Assembly: GCA_016872645.1 (NCBI GenBank)
Contig: VGZH01000013.1
Span: 1-64,000 of the forward strand
Direction of reading: 5' to 3'
DNA: 64,000 nucleotides
Source: Planctomycetota bacterium
Lineage (GTDB): Bacteria; Planctomycetota; Planctomycetia; Planctomycetales; Planctomycetaceae
How positions within the stretch are numbered: position 1 is the first letter of the stretch; each line of letters starts with the position of its first letter. This document shows, one piece after another, positions 45,703-54,525 of the stretch. The notes below the pieces were generated by a model. The model saw only the letters and a program-made list of their open reading frames with translations, was not told the origin of the DNA and ran no database searches. Both the position numbers and the translations under genes were made by a program.

Positions 45703-47103
45703 TCAGGCGGTGACCTCGAAGCCTTTGCGTTGTTCGCGAGCTTGCCACTTGTTCGCGTCGGCATCGCCGGTGATCTCCTGTTTTTCGGGATCCCAGTTCA
45801 GCTTGCGGCCGAGGCGGATCGCGATGTTCGAGAGATGGCAGGTCGTCATTGCTCGGTGATGGGTGTAGACGTCGCTGATCGGCTGAGTCCGATCGACGCA
45901 GCACTCGAAGAAGTTCCGCATGTGGTCGCCCGGTTGCTTGCCCTTGTAGAGCTTGCTGATGGCGTCGGCCGGCAGCGGATTGGATTCGAGGTCTTCGACC
46001 GGCTTGCCCTTCAGCGAGCCACGACTGACGAAGATGCGACCTTCGGTCCCTTCGATCAGCACGCCGTTTTCCTCGTCGTTGCGGATCAGCATATCGATGC
46101 CATTGGCGTACTTCACATTGATCTTGAACTCGTGAGCCGCGTTGTAGCGGTTGCTCACGGTCGGGTGGCCGTTCTCGAACGGGACCGGATGCTTGGCGGT
46201 TCCTTCGACGCTGATCGGGCCGCTGTTCTCCATGCCAATCGCCCAGGTGGCGATGTCGACGTGGTGGGCTCCCCAGTCGGTCAACTTGCCGCCGGAGTAT
46301 TCGTACCACCATCGGAACTCGTAGTGCGTGCGGCTTTCCGGGTAGCTCTTGTTGTTGCCGAAGCCTCCCTGCAGGTAGTCAGTCATCGGCGCTTGTCCCA
46401 GCCACATGTCCCAGTTGAGATGCTTGGGGACTTCCGCCGTCGGGATGTCGGAACTGGTGGGAGCTCCGCCGATGCGGCACTCGACCTTCTGAATTTTTCC
46501 GAGCCGTCCCGATCGAGCCAGCGCGACGGCCACCAGAAACTGCTGCTGAACTTTCCCGCCGTTGGCGGACATCTCGCTCCGCTGTTGCGTGCCGACTTGG
46601 AAGACCCGCTTGGTGGCGTCGAGCACCTTGATGATCTTCTTGCCTTCGTCAATCGTCAGCGTCAGTGGCTTCTCGCAGTACACATCCTTGCCGTGCTTCA
46701 TGGCGTCGATCGATATTTTTGAATGCCAATGATCCGGCGTGACGACGGTGACGATTTGTGTCTCTGGGTGCTTGTCGAGCAGGTCGAGATAATTTTCGTA
46801 GACCTTCACCTCCTTGGCCGAGCCTTTCTTGTTCTGAGCATTTTCGACTCGCTTCTTCCCTTTCTGAGCGTGTTCAGAATCGACATCGCAGACGGCAACG
46901 CAATCGCCAAACTTCAGCGCGTTTGGTCCGACAGCGTTCCAACGGTCACCAGTGCCAATGCAGGCGATGAGCGGCCGCTCGTTGGGCGACTGAAACGCCT
47001 TGGCCGCAGCAGGGTCACGGAAGAACCAATACGGCATCGAACTGGCGGCGGCCGCCGCCAACGTTGTCTGCATAAAGTCACGCCGAGTTTGCCTGTTGCT
47101 CAT
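45703..47103 (-). CDS. Tat-exported Gfo/Idh/MocA-family oxidoreductase
   Basis: 466 residues from ATG 47103, with AGAGGA upstream. The N-terminus carries a twin-arginine signal (TRRDFMQTTLAAAAASS), so the protein is probably exported folded with its NAD(P) cofactor. The Rossmann domain begins ACIGTGDRW. The family signature CEKPLTL contains the conserved EKP lysine, and the C-terminal domain has GGKLTDWGAHHVDIATWA. Planctomycetes carry many such secreted oxidoreductases, often linked to sugar or polyol oxidation; the substrate is unknown. It sits beside other carbohydrate-type functions. Confidence 0.93.
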   Translation of the reverse strand: MSNRQTRRDFMQTTLAAAAASSMPYWFFRDPAAAKAFQSPNERPLIACIGTGDRWNAVGPNALKFGDCVAVCDVDSEHAQKGKKRVENAQNKKGSAKEVKVYENYLDLLDKHPETQIVTVVTPDHWHSKISIDAMKHGKDVYCEKPLTLTIDEGKKIIKVLDATKRVFQVGTQQRSEMSANGGKVQQQFLVAVALARSGRLGKIQKVECRIGGAPTSSDIPTAEVPKHLNWDMWLGQAPMTDYLQGGFGNNKSYPESRTHYEFRWWYEYSGGKLTDWGAHHVDIATWAIGMENSGPISVEGTAKHPVPFENGHPTVSNRYNAAHEFKINVKYANGIDMLIRNDEENGVLIEGTEGRIFVSRGSLKGKPVEDLESNPLPADAISKLYKGKQPGDHMRNFFECCVDRTQPISDVYTHHRAMTTCHLSNIAIRLGRKLNWDPEKQEITGDADANKWQAREQRKGFEVTA

Positions 47104-47147
47104 GACATTTCCTCTAAAATGCTGGATCTCAGCCGAGTAATTCACCT

Positions 47148-47175
47148 TCAGACGCGAGCGGCTCCTCGCGCCTGA
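47148..47175. repeat. REP-like hairpin in a divergent promoter region
   Basis: TCAGACGCGAG (47148-47158) pairs with CTCGCGCCTGA (47165-47175) except one position, with a 6-base loop. It lies in the 177-base gap between the divergent Gfo/Idh/MocA and YdjM-like genes. Confidence 0.5.
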
Positions 47176-47280
47176 CGAAACTTCCCCGCGGAGTCTAAAC
47201 TTGTCTCGCGAGGAACGAAACTCTGGCTGCGAAGGACAGCCCAATCTCCATTCGTCCTTCCGAAGAGGAAGTCACTTCCA

Positions 47281-47871
47281 ATGATCCCACCGACACATTT
47301 CCTAATCAGTTGGGTCATCGCCGACGCGACGACGAGGACCCGCCGCGACCGAGCACTCGTCACGTTGGCAGGAGTCATTCCGGATCTCGACGGCTTCGGC
47401 TATCCGATTGAGAATTGGCTCACGATCAACTGGGAGACTCCGCTGCTGTGGCACAGCGAGTATCACCACATCCTGTGTCACAACATCGGCTTCGCGGCGT
47501 TCGTCACGGCCGCTGTCGCCTTGTTGTCGAAGAGGAACTGGAAAACGACCGTGCTCGCCTGCCTGACGTTTCATCTGCACTTGTTTTGCGACGTGATCGG
47601 CTCACGTGGCGCGGACGGATATCAGTGGCCGGTGCCATATCTGTTGCCAATCTCGAACGCTTGGCAGTGGACTTGGTCCGGCCAGTGGGACTTGAACGCC
47701 TGGCCTAATCGAGCAATCGGTGTCGGTTGCTTCGCGCTGACGTCGTGGCTGGCTCGGCTGCGAGGATTTTCGCCGCTCGAAATGATCTCCACGAGAGCCG
47801 ATCAAGCCTTCGTGCGCACGCTGCGAAAATGGTGGCCGAACCGCGAACCGCCCACGAGCGTCACTTCTTGA
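47281..47871 (+). CDS. YdjM/DUF457-like membrane protein, putative metal-dependent hydrolase
   Basis: 196 residues with several membrane segments. The start MIPPTHFLISWVIAD and the metal-ligand-like groups (PDLDG, HSEYHHILCHN, HLHLFCDVIGS) match the YdjM/LexA-regulated inner-membrane and putative metal-dependent hydrolase family. The repeated His/Asp groups near membrane segments suggest a zinc-type active site. The reaction is unknown in the family. Its 3' end overlaps the convergent esterase gene by 11 bases. Confidence 0.75.
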   Translation: MIPPTHFLISWVIADATTRTRRDRALVTLAGVIPDLDGFGYPIENWLTINWETPLLWHSEYHHILCHNIGFAAFVTAAVALLSKRNWKTTVLACLTFHLHLFCDVIGSRGADGYQWPVPYLLPISNAWQWTWSGQWDLNAWPNRAIGVGCFALTSWLARLRGFSPLEMISTRADQAFVRTLRKWWPNREPPTSVTS

Positions 47872-48955
47872 GATGCTTGTCGAAGAAATCGTACGCGACC
47901 TTGCGAACGTCTTCCGGAAAGTCGTGAGCGCAATTCGGGTAATTGGCTTGCAAGGCGTCGCTCGCACCGAGCAATTCGTAAATTGGCTTCGCGGAAGCGA
48001 TCGAGTCTTTGACGCCGCTGACTTCGAAATTGCTGTCGCCGATCGGGCTGCTAGCGAGGAATGGGCGCGGGGCGAAGCCAGCGACGATCTCTGGGAAGTC
48101 GAACGGGACTTCGTCCGGGCTGTTGTGATGCCGCGAGTCGATCAGCGGCATGTAGCGCAAGCTTGTCCAACCCTTCAAAGCTCCGCCGTAATACTTATGA
48201 AACCGAGTGAAGCCGCAGTTCGAAACCAGGCATTTGATGCGTGGCTCGAAGAACGCAGTGAACATCGTGTTGTGTCCGCCAAGCGAATGGCCGATGCAGC
48301 CAATACGATCCTTGTCCACTTCGGGTAGCGACTGCAACAAGTCCACCGCGCGAATGTTGTCATAGATCGCCTTCATGCTGCCGCTTGTGTAGCCGTGGGC
48401 CGGAGCGAAGTCGAACTGGTATTCGCCGAAGCTCGGATAGTCCGGAGCGAGCGTCACGTAGCCGCGTTGTGCCAGGTGCAGGCCGTAGTGCAGATTGGAG
48501 CTTCCCCCCAACCCTGCCGGTTCTCCTTTACCAATACCAATCGTTTGATGCAGGCACAGAATGGCCGGCTGGGAGACCTGCCCCACTCGAGGGAGAAACA
48601 GGAAGGCCTTTACCCGTCGCTCGGTCGAGTCGGTCTGATAGCTGATCTTCCTGCGAGTCAACTCGCCGACGCTGACCTCTTCCTCAATCTTCACGTCCAG
48701 CGATACCGGCTTGTCAGGCTTCGGCAGTGGCCCCATGACCGTCTGCATCCACGCGGCGATGTGTTCGCGCCGCTGGGCCCAGTCGGCAGCGGTTTTAATC
48801 GGCTGCTTCTGACCGCTAGCGTCCACAAAGTACGATAAGTTTTGATGCTCGAGGTAACTCGGAGCGGGATCGGCCGCCAAGCAATCAGAGTTCCAAAGCG
48901 AAAAGGCGATCACAAATAACGCTGACCACACGAAACACACAACACGAACTCGCAT
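47861..48955 (-). CDS. Secreted alpha/beta-hydrolase, acetyl-xylan-esterase-like
   Basis: 364 residues with a signal peptide (core FVWSALFVIAFSL, end CLAADP). The hydrolase domain has LCLHQT, then IGCIGHSLGGHN with the nucleophile Ser in GHSLGG, an Asp-bearing strand near SPIGDSN and a late His in CAHDFP. This is the abhydrolase_7/acetyl-xylan-esterase type frequent in planctomycetes. The likely substrate is an acetylated or otherwise esterified glycan. Just before the first conserved block, PRVGQVSQP resembles a repeat-derived insertion seen elsewhere, but this is uncertain. It is co-directional with the ABC importer upstream and 107 bases away, so it may belong to the same transcript. Confidence 0.88.
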   Translation of the reverse strand: MRVRVVCFVWSALFVIAFSLWNSDCLAADPAPSYLEHQNLSYFVDASGQKQPIKTAADWAQRREHIAAWMQTVMGPLPKPDKPVSLDVKIEEEVSVGELTRRKISYQTDSTERRVKAFLFLPRVGQVSQPAILCLHQTIGIGKGEPAGLGGSSNLHYGLHLAQRGYVTLAPDYPSFGEYQFDFAPAHGYTSGSMKAIYDNIRAVDLLQSLPEVDKDRIGCIGHSLGGHNTMFTAFFEPRIKCLVSNCGFTRFHKYYGGALKGWTSLRYMPLIDSRHHNSPDEVPFDFPEIVAGFAPRPFLASSPIGDSNFEVSGVKDSIASAKPIYELLGASDALQANYPNCAHDFPEDVRKVAYDFFDKHLKK

Positions 48956-49062
48956 GACCTCGACTCCTCTGAGGGGGTTCTTTTCTTTGTTGCCTGCTGT
49001 TCAACACACTCTGACAAAGAAATTGGAGCAGAACCGAACGATGGAAACAAAACAGTGGCGAT

Positions 49063-50325
49063 TCATGATTGTCTTCCTCCAGCCGTCCTCTGACGCAATT
49101 GATCCAGCGTCACAGCGGCGACAATGATGACCCCCAAGATCATATCTTGGACAGGATTCTCCAACCCGAGCATCGTGCAGCCATTGCCGATCACCGACAT
49201 GATGAGTGCTCCCAGAAGCGTGCCGAGCACCGAACCGCGCCCACCACTGAGGCTTGCGCCGCCGATGACAACGGCGGCGATGACTCGCAATTCGAGACCT
49301 GTCCCCGACGTTGGGTTGCCGACCGTCAGACGCGAAAACTGATAAATGCCGCCGATGCCAACGAACAGACCGCTGAGCGTGTAGACCGCGATCTTGTTCC
49401 AGCGGACATTGATGCCGCACAATCGAGCCGTCGCTTCATTCGAGCCAAGCGCGAAGACGTAGCGGCTGAAGACCGTCCAATGCAACACGGCTGCGAGCAG
49501 TGCGGCGAGCAGCAGCGTCAACCAAACACCACTCGGAAGCCCCAGCCACAAAGCGTCGGCGCGGACGCTGAGAAGATCGACCAGGCTGTCGGAGACCTGG
49601 CTGAACCGATCCGGTCGCACCGTTGTTTCGCGAGCAATCTGTTTGGACAACCCCAAATACAACTGCATGGTCCCCAGCGTCACAATAAATGGGACAACTC
49701 GCAGATAACTGACCAGCAATCCGTTTGTAAAACCGCAGAGCGCACCACACGCGAGCGACATGACAACCGCGACCGCAGCGGAAAGCGACTTCATTTTTGT
49801 CAGCCGACGTTCGTATTGCCGAAGCGCTTCTTCAGCGTCGCTTTTTGCCATCAGCTTTGCGGCGACTTGTGAAACGTTGAAATCGCCACCGGCCAAAGCC
49901 TCAATCTCTCGATCGATTCGCTTCAAGTCACTCTTGGCGTCATTGATCGACTTCGCAACGGACGCGGTTGACTCATTTGCGAACCAGCGCGGGCCGAGGT
50001 CCTCTTTCAAGCTCCATGCCAAGACCGTCGCACAAAGGGCGATTGCCGTCCCGGCCGCCAGATCGATGCCACCGGCGATGATGATGACCGTCATCCCCAG
50101 CGCCGCGACGGCCACGGTTGCCATCTGCGAAGAGATGGTCACCAGATTGCGACTCGTCAGAAACGTCGCCTTCTCACCATTGATCCCACGATCGGCGATC
50201 GCAAAGAACAGGACGACCGCGGCGAACGCGAGGAACGGACCAACAACATCCATGATTCGGTTCCAAGTCCGACGGGGTTTCGTGCCGTCCCTGGACGTTG
50301 GCTGCGTTGTTGGAATCTCGATCAT
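49063..50325 (-). CDS. RbsC-type sugar ABC importer permease with an unusual insert
   Basis: 420 residues, the inner-membrane permease of a ribose/xylose/galactose-class importer. Conserved pieces are [43 protein letters not shown] and the C-terminal [19 protein letters not shown]. Between the early helices, residues about 100-185 form a polar, Lys/Glu/Ala-rich helical insert ([34 protein letters not shown]) not found in standard RbsC; it predicts a coiled-coil. The stop lies 738 bases of operon downstream of nothing else. Order in the operon is binding protein, ATPase, permease. Ligand unknown. Confidence 0.92.
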   Translation of the reverse strand: MIEIPTTQPTSRDGTKPRRTWNRIMDVVGPFLAFAAVVLFFAIADRGINGEKATFLTSRNLVTISSQMATVAVAALGMTVIIIAGGIDLAAGTAIALCATVLAWSLKEDLGPRWFANESTASVAKSINDAKSDLKRIDREIEALAGGDFNVSQVAAKLMAKSDAEEALRQYERRLTKMKSLSAAVAVVMSLACGALCGFTNGLLVSYLRVVPFIVTLGTMQLYLGLSKQIARETTVRPDRFSQVSDSLVDLLSVRADALWLGLPSGVWLTLLLAALLAAVLHWTVFSRYVFALGSNEATARLCGINVRWNKIAVYTLSGLFVGIGGIYQFSRLTVGNPTSGTGLELRVIAAVVIGGASLSGGRGSVLGTLLGALIMSVIGNGCTMLGLENPVQDMILGVIIVAAVTLDQLRQRTAGGRQS

Positions 50326-50340
50326 CGGTCTTCCTCGTGG

Positions 50341-51876
50341 TCAGGCCACGGTGTCATTCACACTGACGGCAACAGACATCACGGACTCCTCGGTCCAATC
50401 GCCTGCCGCGCGAATTTCTTTTAATCGGCCGCGCGACATCACCGCTACGCGGTCGCAGACAGCCAGCAATTCGGTGAGGTATGAGCTGACGAAGATGATC
50501 GCCTTGCCGGCAGCGGCTTGCGCCCCCATCAGTCGGTAAATCTCCGCTTTCGTAGCGACATCGATACCTCGTGTCGGTTCGTCGAGCAGCAAGATTTCCG
50601 CATCCTGATGGAGCACACGCGCAATCGCGACTTTCTGCTGATTGCCGCCAGAGAGTTCTCCGACCGATTGCTCTGGCGACGCAGCTTTGACCTGCAAACG
50701 TCGCATCCAGTCGGCGACTGCGAATCGACGACGCTTGAGATTCAGCCAACCCAATCGCGAGTACGGTGCCATCCGACTGTAGGTCATGTTGTCCGCGATC
50801 GAACGGGACTGCGCGAGGCCCTCGGTCTTTCGGTCTTCGGAGACGAGGCCAAAACCATTCGCGATGCGATGCCGTGGTGAGACTCTGTTTCTTGAACTCC
50901 CATGTTCAAGCATTCGGCCGGGGGCGGCCAAACGTAAAACGACTTCACCGCTCGCGACCGCTTCCAAACCAAACAAGCAACGTAACAGTTCCGTCCGCCC
51001 TGCCCCGATTAAGCCGGCAATGCCAAAGATCTGACCGCGCCGCAATTCGAGCGATACATCGATGGGCGATGATTCGCCGCTTAAGCCAACGACTCGCAAC
51101 ACGATCTCGCCGGGGGTGCGTTTCACGGACGGGAACAACTCCGAGACGTCACGACCAACCATCAGGCGAACGATATCCGTGTCTGTCGTGTCTAACAGCT
51201 CACCGCTGCCGACTGATTGACCGTCGCGAAGCACGGTGTAGCAGTCGCTGACTTGCCGAATCTCTTCCAAAAAATGGCTGATGTAGACGATGCCGAGTCC
51301 CGCCGCTTTCAATCGGCGAATGACCGCAAACAGATGCTCGACGTCCGAGCGTGTCAGCGAGCTGGTTGGCTCGTCGAAGATGATGACCTTGCAGTCAGAC
51401 GCGAGGGCCCGCGCGATCTCGACGAGCTGCTGCTGAGCGATCGGCAGCTGGCGAACGGGCGTGCCTGGCTCCAAATCTGGATGACCAAGCAGCTCGAGTA
51501 CTTTGCGGACTTTGGCTCGTTGAGTCGTGCGGTTGAGAAGACCGAGTTGGCGGTGCTCCTGACCAAGCATGATGTTGTCTTCGACGCTCAAGTCTGGCGC
51601 GAGGTTCAGCTCTTGATAGATCATTCCGACGCCCGCCAATCGCGCGTCATTCGGTCCGCCTGGCGTGAACGCTTGACCGTTCAACAGCATCGTTCCCGTG
51701 TCGGGAGCGTGTGCTCCGCTGAGCACTTTCATCAGCGTACTTTTGCCGGCTCCGTTCTGACCAATCAGAGCCAATACTCGTCCGGCCGGCACTTCGAGCG
51801 AAACGCCTCGCAGCGCTTGCGTCGCACCAAACGACTTTGTGATTCCGGACATGATCAGAATAGGAGGAGCAGACAT
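50341..51876 (-). CDS. RbsA-type sugar ABC importer ATPase (two ATP-binding domains)
   Basis: 511 residues from ATG 51876 (AAGGA upstream); the frame is open to 52131 but the extension lies over the hairpins. Domain 1 has Walker A GQNGAGKS, a QLPIAQQQLVEIAR signature region and Walker B VIIFDEPTSSLT. Domain 2 has a degenerate Walker A (GLIGAGRTE), signature LSGGNQQK and Walker B ILLLDEPTRGID. This asymmetry is typical of RbsA/XylG/MglA ATPases. It powers the importer with the permease 15 bases downstream. The 148-base gap to the binding-protein gene holds REP-like hairpins. Confidence 0.94.
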   Translation of the reverse strand: MSAPPILIMSGITKSFGATQALRGVSLEVPAGRVLALIGQNGAGKSTLMKVLSGAHAPDTGTMLLNGQAFTPGGPNDARLAGVGMIYQELNLAPDLSVEDNIMLGQEHRQLGLLNRTTQRAKVRKVLELLGHPDLEPGTPVRQLPIAQQQLVEIARALASDCKVIIFDEPTSSLTRSDVEHLFAVIRRLKAAGLGIVYISHFLEEIRQVSDCYTVLRDGQSVGSGELLDTTDTDIVRLMVGRDVSELFPSVKRTPGEIVLRVVGLSGESSPIDVSLELRRGQIFGIAGLIGAGRTELLRCLFGLEAVASGEVVLRLAAPGRMLEHGSSRNRVSPRHRIANGFGLVSEDRKTEGLAQSRSIADNMTYSRMAPYSRLGWLNLKRRRFAVADWMRRLQVKAASPEQSVGELSGGNQQKVAIARVLHQDAEILLLDEPTRGIDVATKAEIYRLMGAQAAAGKAIIFVSSYLTELLAVCDRVAVMSRGRLKEIRAAGDWTEESVMSVAVSVNDTVA

Positions 51877-51885
51877 GATTCCTTC

Positions 51886-52008
51886 CCCTCTCGCTTGGAG
51901 AGAGGGTAGCCGAAGGCCGGATGCGGGCTTCGATTGGCGAGAGACGATTGACCTTCGGCGTCTTTTGAGAATTGGTTCCCCCACCCGATCCCTCTTCCCA
52001 AGGGATCG
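51886..52008. repeat. Two REP-like hairpins between binding protein and ATPase genes
   Basis: CCCTCTC/GAGAGGG (51886-51906) and CGATCCCT/AGGGATCG (51986-52008, perfect 8-bp stem, 7-base loop) occupy the 148-base gap inside the ABC operon. Similar words occur at 16714-16817. They could lower expression of the ATPase and permease relative to the binding protein. Confidence 0.6.
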
Positions 52009-52024
52009 GAGACCGCAGCAAATG

Positions 52025-53083
52025 TCATCGAAACTGTTGCGGCTTGAGCAGCTTCTCCATCTCGGGCGTCGACATGTTTTCCGGGGTGGCGACAAATTCA
52101 CCAGTGCCGATCCGCCTTTCGACTTTCTCACCTTTGAGGTGGGCCACCAGCCGTTTGACAGATTCGTAGCCCATCGTGACTGGGTCTTGCAGCACGATGC
52201 CGTGAACCTTGCCGTCGGCCATCCCTTGGATCAATTCTTTGTTCGGGTCGAAGGCCACGAATTTCACTTTGCCGGCCAGACCGGTTTCTTCGAGAGCTTT
52301 GAGGACTCCAGCGGCATTCGGCTCGCAGACGGCGAAGATACCGCTCACCTCGCTTTTGTGCTTCGTGAGAATTTGCGTCGCCTTGTCCAGCGACGACTCG
52401 GGAGTCGTCCCAGCGTACTCGTTCGACGACAGCACTTTGATATTTGGGAAGCTGGCCTTGATCGCATCGAGGAATCCGTCTTCGCGTTGTTCTGTGCTTT
52501 CGCTGCCGGCGTTGTACCGCAGCATGACGACGCTCCCCATGCCCCCCATTGACTCACCAAGCCGCTGACCGGCCAGCTGGCCACCTTTGAAGTTGTCGGT
52601 CGCGACATAGCTGATGGTGATGCTTTCGTCCTGCAAAGCGCTATCGAAGATCAACACCGGGATGTTCGCGGCCTGCGCATCTTTGACCGCATCAACCAGC
52701 GCCTGCTTGTCGAGCGGTGCGAGAATGATCCCATCGACCTTCTTGGTGACAAAATCCTGCACCACACTGATCTGGCCATCACGATCGTTCTCTAGCAGCG
52801 GACCTTTCCACAAGATTTGAATGTCGCCGATTTCCTTGGCCGCGTTCTCGGCTCCGGCGTGTACCGACTTCCAAAATTCGTGTGTCGTTCCCTTGGGGAT
52901 GACCGCTAATGTGTACTTTGGCGGGGCAACAGGAGCCTCGACTTGACCGCCGGGAACAAGTCCCCTCGGAATTAAAACATTCGGGGGTTCCGCGCTACCC
53001 GCTGGTGGTTGAGTCATTTGAGTATCGCCGCAGCCCAACGAGACGAGCAGCAACAGACAACTAGTCCAAAATCTTGCAGTCAT
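52025..53083 (-). CDS. RbsB-type sugar ABC importer binding lipoprotein
   Basis: 352 residues from ATG 53083 (AAGGG seven bases upstream). A hydrophobic N-terminus ends at Cys18 (VSLGCGD), a probable though non-ideal lipobox. The mature part is a periplasmic binding protein of cluster B (type I fold): AVIPKGTTHEFWKSVHAGAENAAKE, LAPLDKQALVDAVKDA, FDSALQ and SGIFAVCEPNAAGVLKALEE. It delivers a sugar or related ligand to the permease. The ligand cannot be read from sequence. It is first in the operon, followed by ATPase and permease. Confidence 0.93.
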   Translation of the reverse strand: MTARFWTSCLLLLVSLGCGDTQMTQPPAGSAEPPNVLIPRGLVPGGQVEAPVAPPKYTLAVIPKGTTHEFWKSVHAGAENAAKEIGDIQILWKGPLLENDRDGQISVVQDFVTKKVDGIILAPLDKQALVDAVKDAQAANIPVLIFDSALQDESITISYVATDNFKGGQLAGQRLGESMGGMGSVVMLRYNAGSESTEQREDGFLDAIKASFPNIKVLSSNEYAGTTPESSLDKATQILTKHKSEVSGIFAVCEPNAAGVLKALEETGLAGKVKFVAFDPNKELIQGMADGKVHGIVLQDPVTMGYESVKRLVAHLKGEKVERRIGTGEFVATPENMSTPEMEKLLKPQQFR

Positions 53084-53221
53084 CAGCAACCCTTTTCAAA
53101 ATCATTCGAATAACGTCACCGACCGAAGCTCTCCCGGTGCCGTGGAAAACAGACTTGTCCGAGCATCGTACCGCTTGCGAGTGACTTGTCACCTTTGCAA
53201 GAGGCTTCCGACAATGTCCAA

Positions 53222-53593
53222 ATGGCAATGAATTCAGAATTTGCCGACGAGGCGGTGGAGCGATTGCAACGTCTGGTCCCCGGACTGCAAGCTCGTCGGA
53301 TGTTTGGTGGCATCGGGCTGTATTCCGGCGAGTTGTTTTTCGGGATGATCGCGTTCGACCAACTCTGGTTCAAAGTCGACGATTCGAATCGAGCCGACTA
53401 CGAAGCACGCAGAATGAGACCGTTCAAACCGTTTCCTAATCGACCGACGGTCATGTCGTATTTCCAAGTTCCCGCCAACCTGTTGGACGACCCCGAAGAG
53501 TTGCGGGGCTGGGCGCAGCGTTCCGTGGCCATCGCTCGCCGAATTAAAACGTCACCCGCCCAGAAGTCCCACAAAACCTCAAGCCGCCGCTGA
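53222..53593 (+). CDS. TfoX N-terminal domain protein
   Basis: About 123 residues from ATG 53222 (or 53228); an upstream TTG at 53186 is possible. The sequence has the TfoX-N pattern: RRMFGGIGLYSGELFFGMIAF, LWFKVDDSNRADY and a late MSYFQVP block. TfoX N-terminal domain proteins of about 100-130 residues are widespread and their role is mostly unknown; only in some gammaproteobacteria is full-length TfoX a competence regulator. It is divergent from the ABC importer and 23 bases upstream of the next lipoprotein gene. Confidence 0.85.
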   Translation: MAMNSEFADEAVERLQRLVPGLQARRMFGGIGLYSGELFFGMIAFDQLWFKVDDSNRADYEARRMRPFKPFPNRPTVMSYFQVPANLLDDPEELRGWAQRSVAIARRIKTSPAQKSHKTSSRR

Positions 53594-53615
53594 CCAAGTG
53601 GCCCGGAGTGATTCC

Positions 53616-54380
53616 ATGACCGCCGCAACCATCCTGAGTCGTCGATGCAACGCTGTCTTATGGACAATGATCGTCATGCTGTTGGGGTGCTCATCTGAGC
53701 CGCCCGCTTCAGTCGCGACGATGCCCGTCAAGCCGATCGGCGGGCCGAAAGAAGGGGCCGCGGACGCGCGAATACCTTGGCTCGCCGACACTCTCAACCA
53801 TGACGAGTTCACTGCCGAGGACGGATTTCGATCGTTGACACTCAGCGACTTTGAGCCGTTCTTCGCGAAGCCGCTGCAGTCGCCACAGACGACCTGGCTC
53901 GCGATGCGCAGTGCCATCGTCTGCTTTGGCAAGCCGAAGGGGTACTTATACTCGAAGGAGAAATTCACCGACTTCACGCTGCGGCTGGAATTCCGATTTG
54001 CTCCGCCGACCGAAGAAGCAGCCACGAAAACCTTCAATCCGAACACCGGCGTCATGCTGCACATCACCGAACCGCACAAGCAATGGCCAAAGTCCCTCGA
54101 AGTCCAGGGACGATTCTCAGATTTGGCGACCATCAAGGAAAATGGCGGAGCGGCAAAAATGGAGATTGTCGACGACGGCGCAGCTCGCGAGTCAGCTCGG
54201 AAGCCGGTCGGCGAATGGAATGCGCTCGAGATCGTCTCGAAGTCGGGAACCGTTACCTCCCTGTTGAACGGGACAAAGGTCTGTGAAAGCCAGCCGAGCG
54301 ATGTAACCAGCGGAATGATCGGGCTTCAGTCGGAAGACTTTGAAGTCCATTTTCGCCGGCTGCGAATTCGGACAGAGTGA
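53616..54380 (+). CDS. DUF1080-type (3-keto-disaccharide hydrolase-like) lipoprotein
   Basis: 254 residues from ATG 53616 (GGAG eight bases upstream). The N-terminus ends in a good lipobox MLLGC with Cys25. The mature region resembles the DUF1080 / 3-keto-disaccharide hydrolase jelly-roll: YSKEKFTDFTLRLEFRF, a central GVMLHI and the late GMIGLQSEDFEVHFRRLRIR. This concanavalin-like domain is very common in planctomycetes and is linked to glycan breakdown. Catalysis by this copy is not proven. It precedes the sulfatase on the same strand, 142 bases away. Confidence 0.85.
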   Translation: MTAATILSRRCNAVLWTMIVMLLGCSSEPPASVATMPVKPIGGPKEGAADARIPWLADTLNHDEFTAEDGFRSLTLSDFEPFFAKPLQSPQTTWLAMRSAIVCFGKPKGYLYSKEKFTDFTLRLEFRFAPPTEEAATKTFNPNTGVMLHITEPHKQWPKSLEVQGRFSDLATIKENGGAAKMEIVDDGAARESARKPVGEWNALEIVSKSGTVTSLLNGTKVCESQPSDVTSGMIGLQSEDFEVHFRRLRIRTE

Positions 54381-54508
54381 CCCCACGGGGCCTCTGTTCC
54401 TCCGCCGATTTCTTCGACGAGTTGAACTTGCTGGAGCCAATCGAGAGGGGATTGATCGCTGGAGATCGGTCGATAAGCTGAGCCGCTCGCAGCAATCCCG
54501 GTCCCTTC

Positions 54509-54525
54509 AGGAGGTACGCACCATG
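54509..54525 (+). promoter_or_regulatory. Strong ribosome binding site of the sulfatase
   Basis: AGGAGG at 54509-54514 lies eight bases before ATG 54523. It fixes the start, although the frame is open back to 54340. Confidence 0.75.

Noticed and set aside
45643-46722. Plus-strand open frame of 359 codons
   Set aside because: Shadow of the Gfo/Idh/MocA gene, whose motifs are clear on the minus strand; it also begins inside the terminator hairpin.
53186-53221. TTG start giving a longer TfoX-N protein
   Set aside because: ATG 53222 or 53228 lies closer to the conserved domain, and TTG starts are rarer; not excluded.
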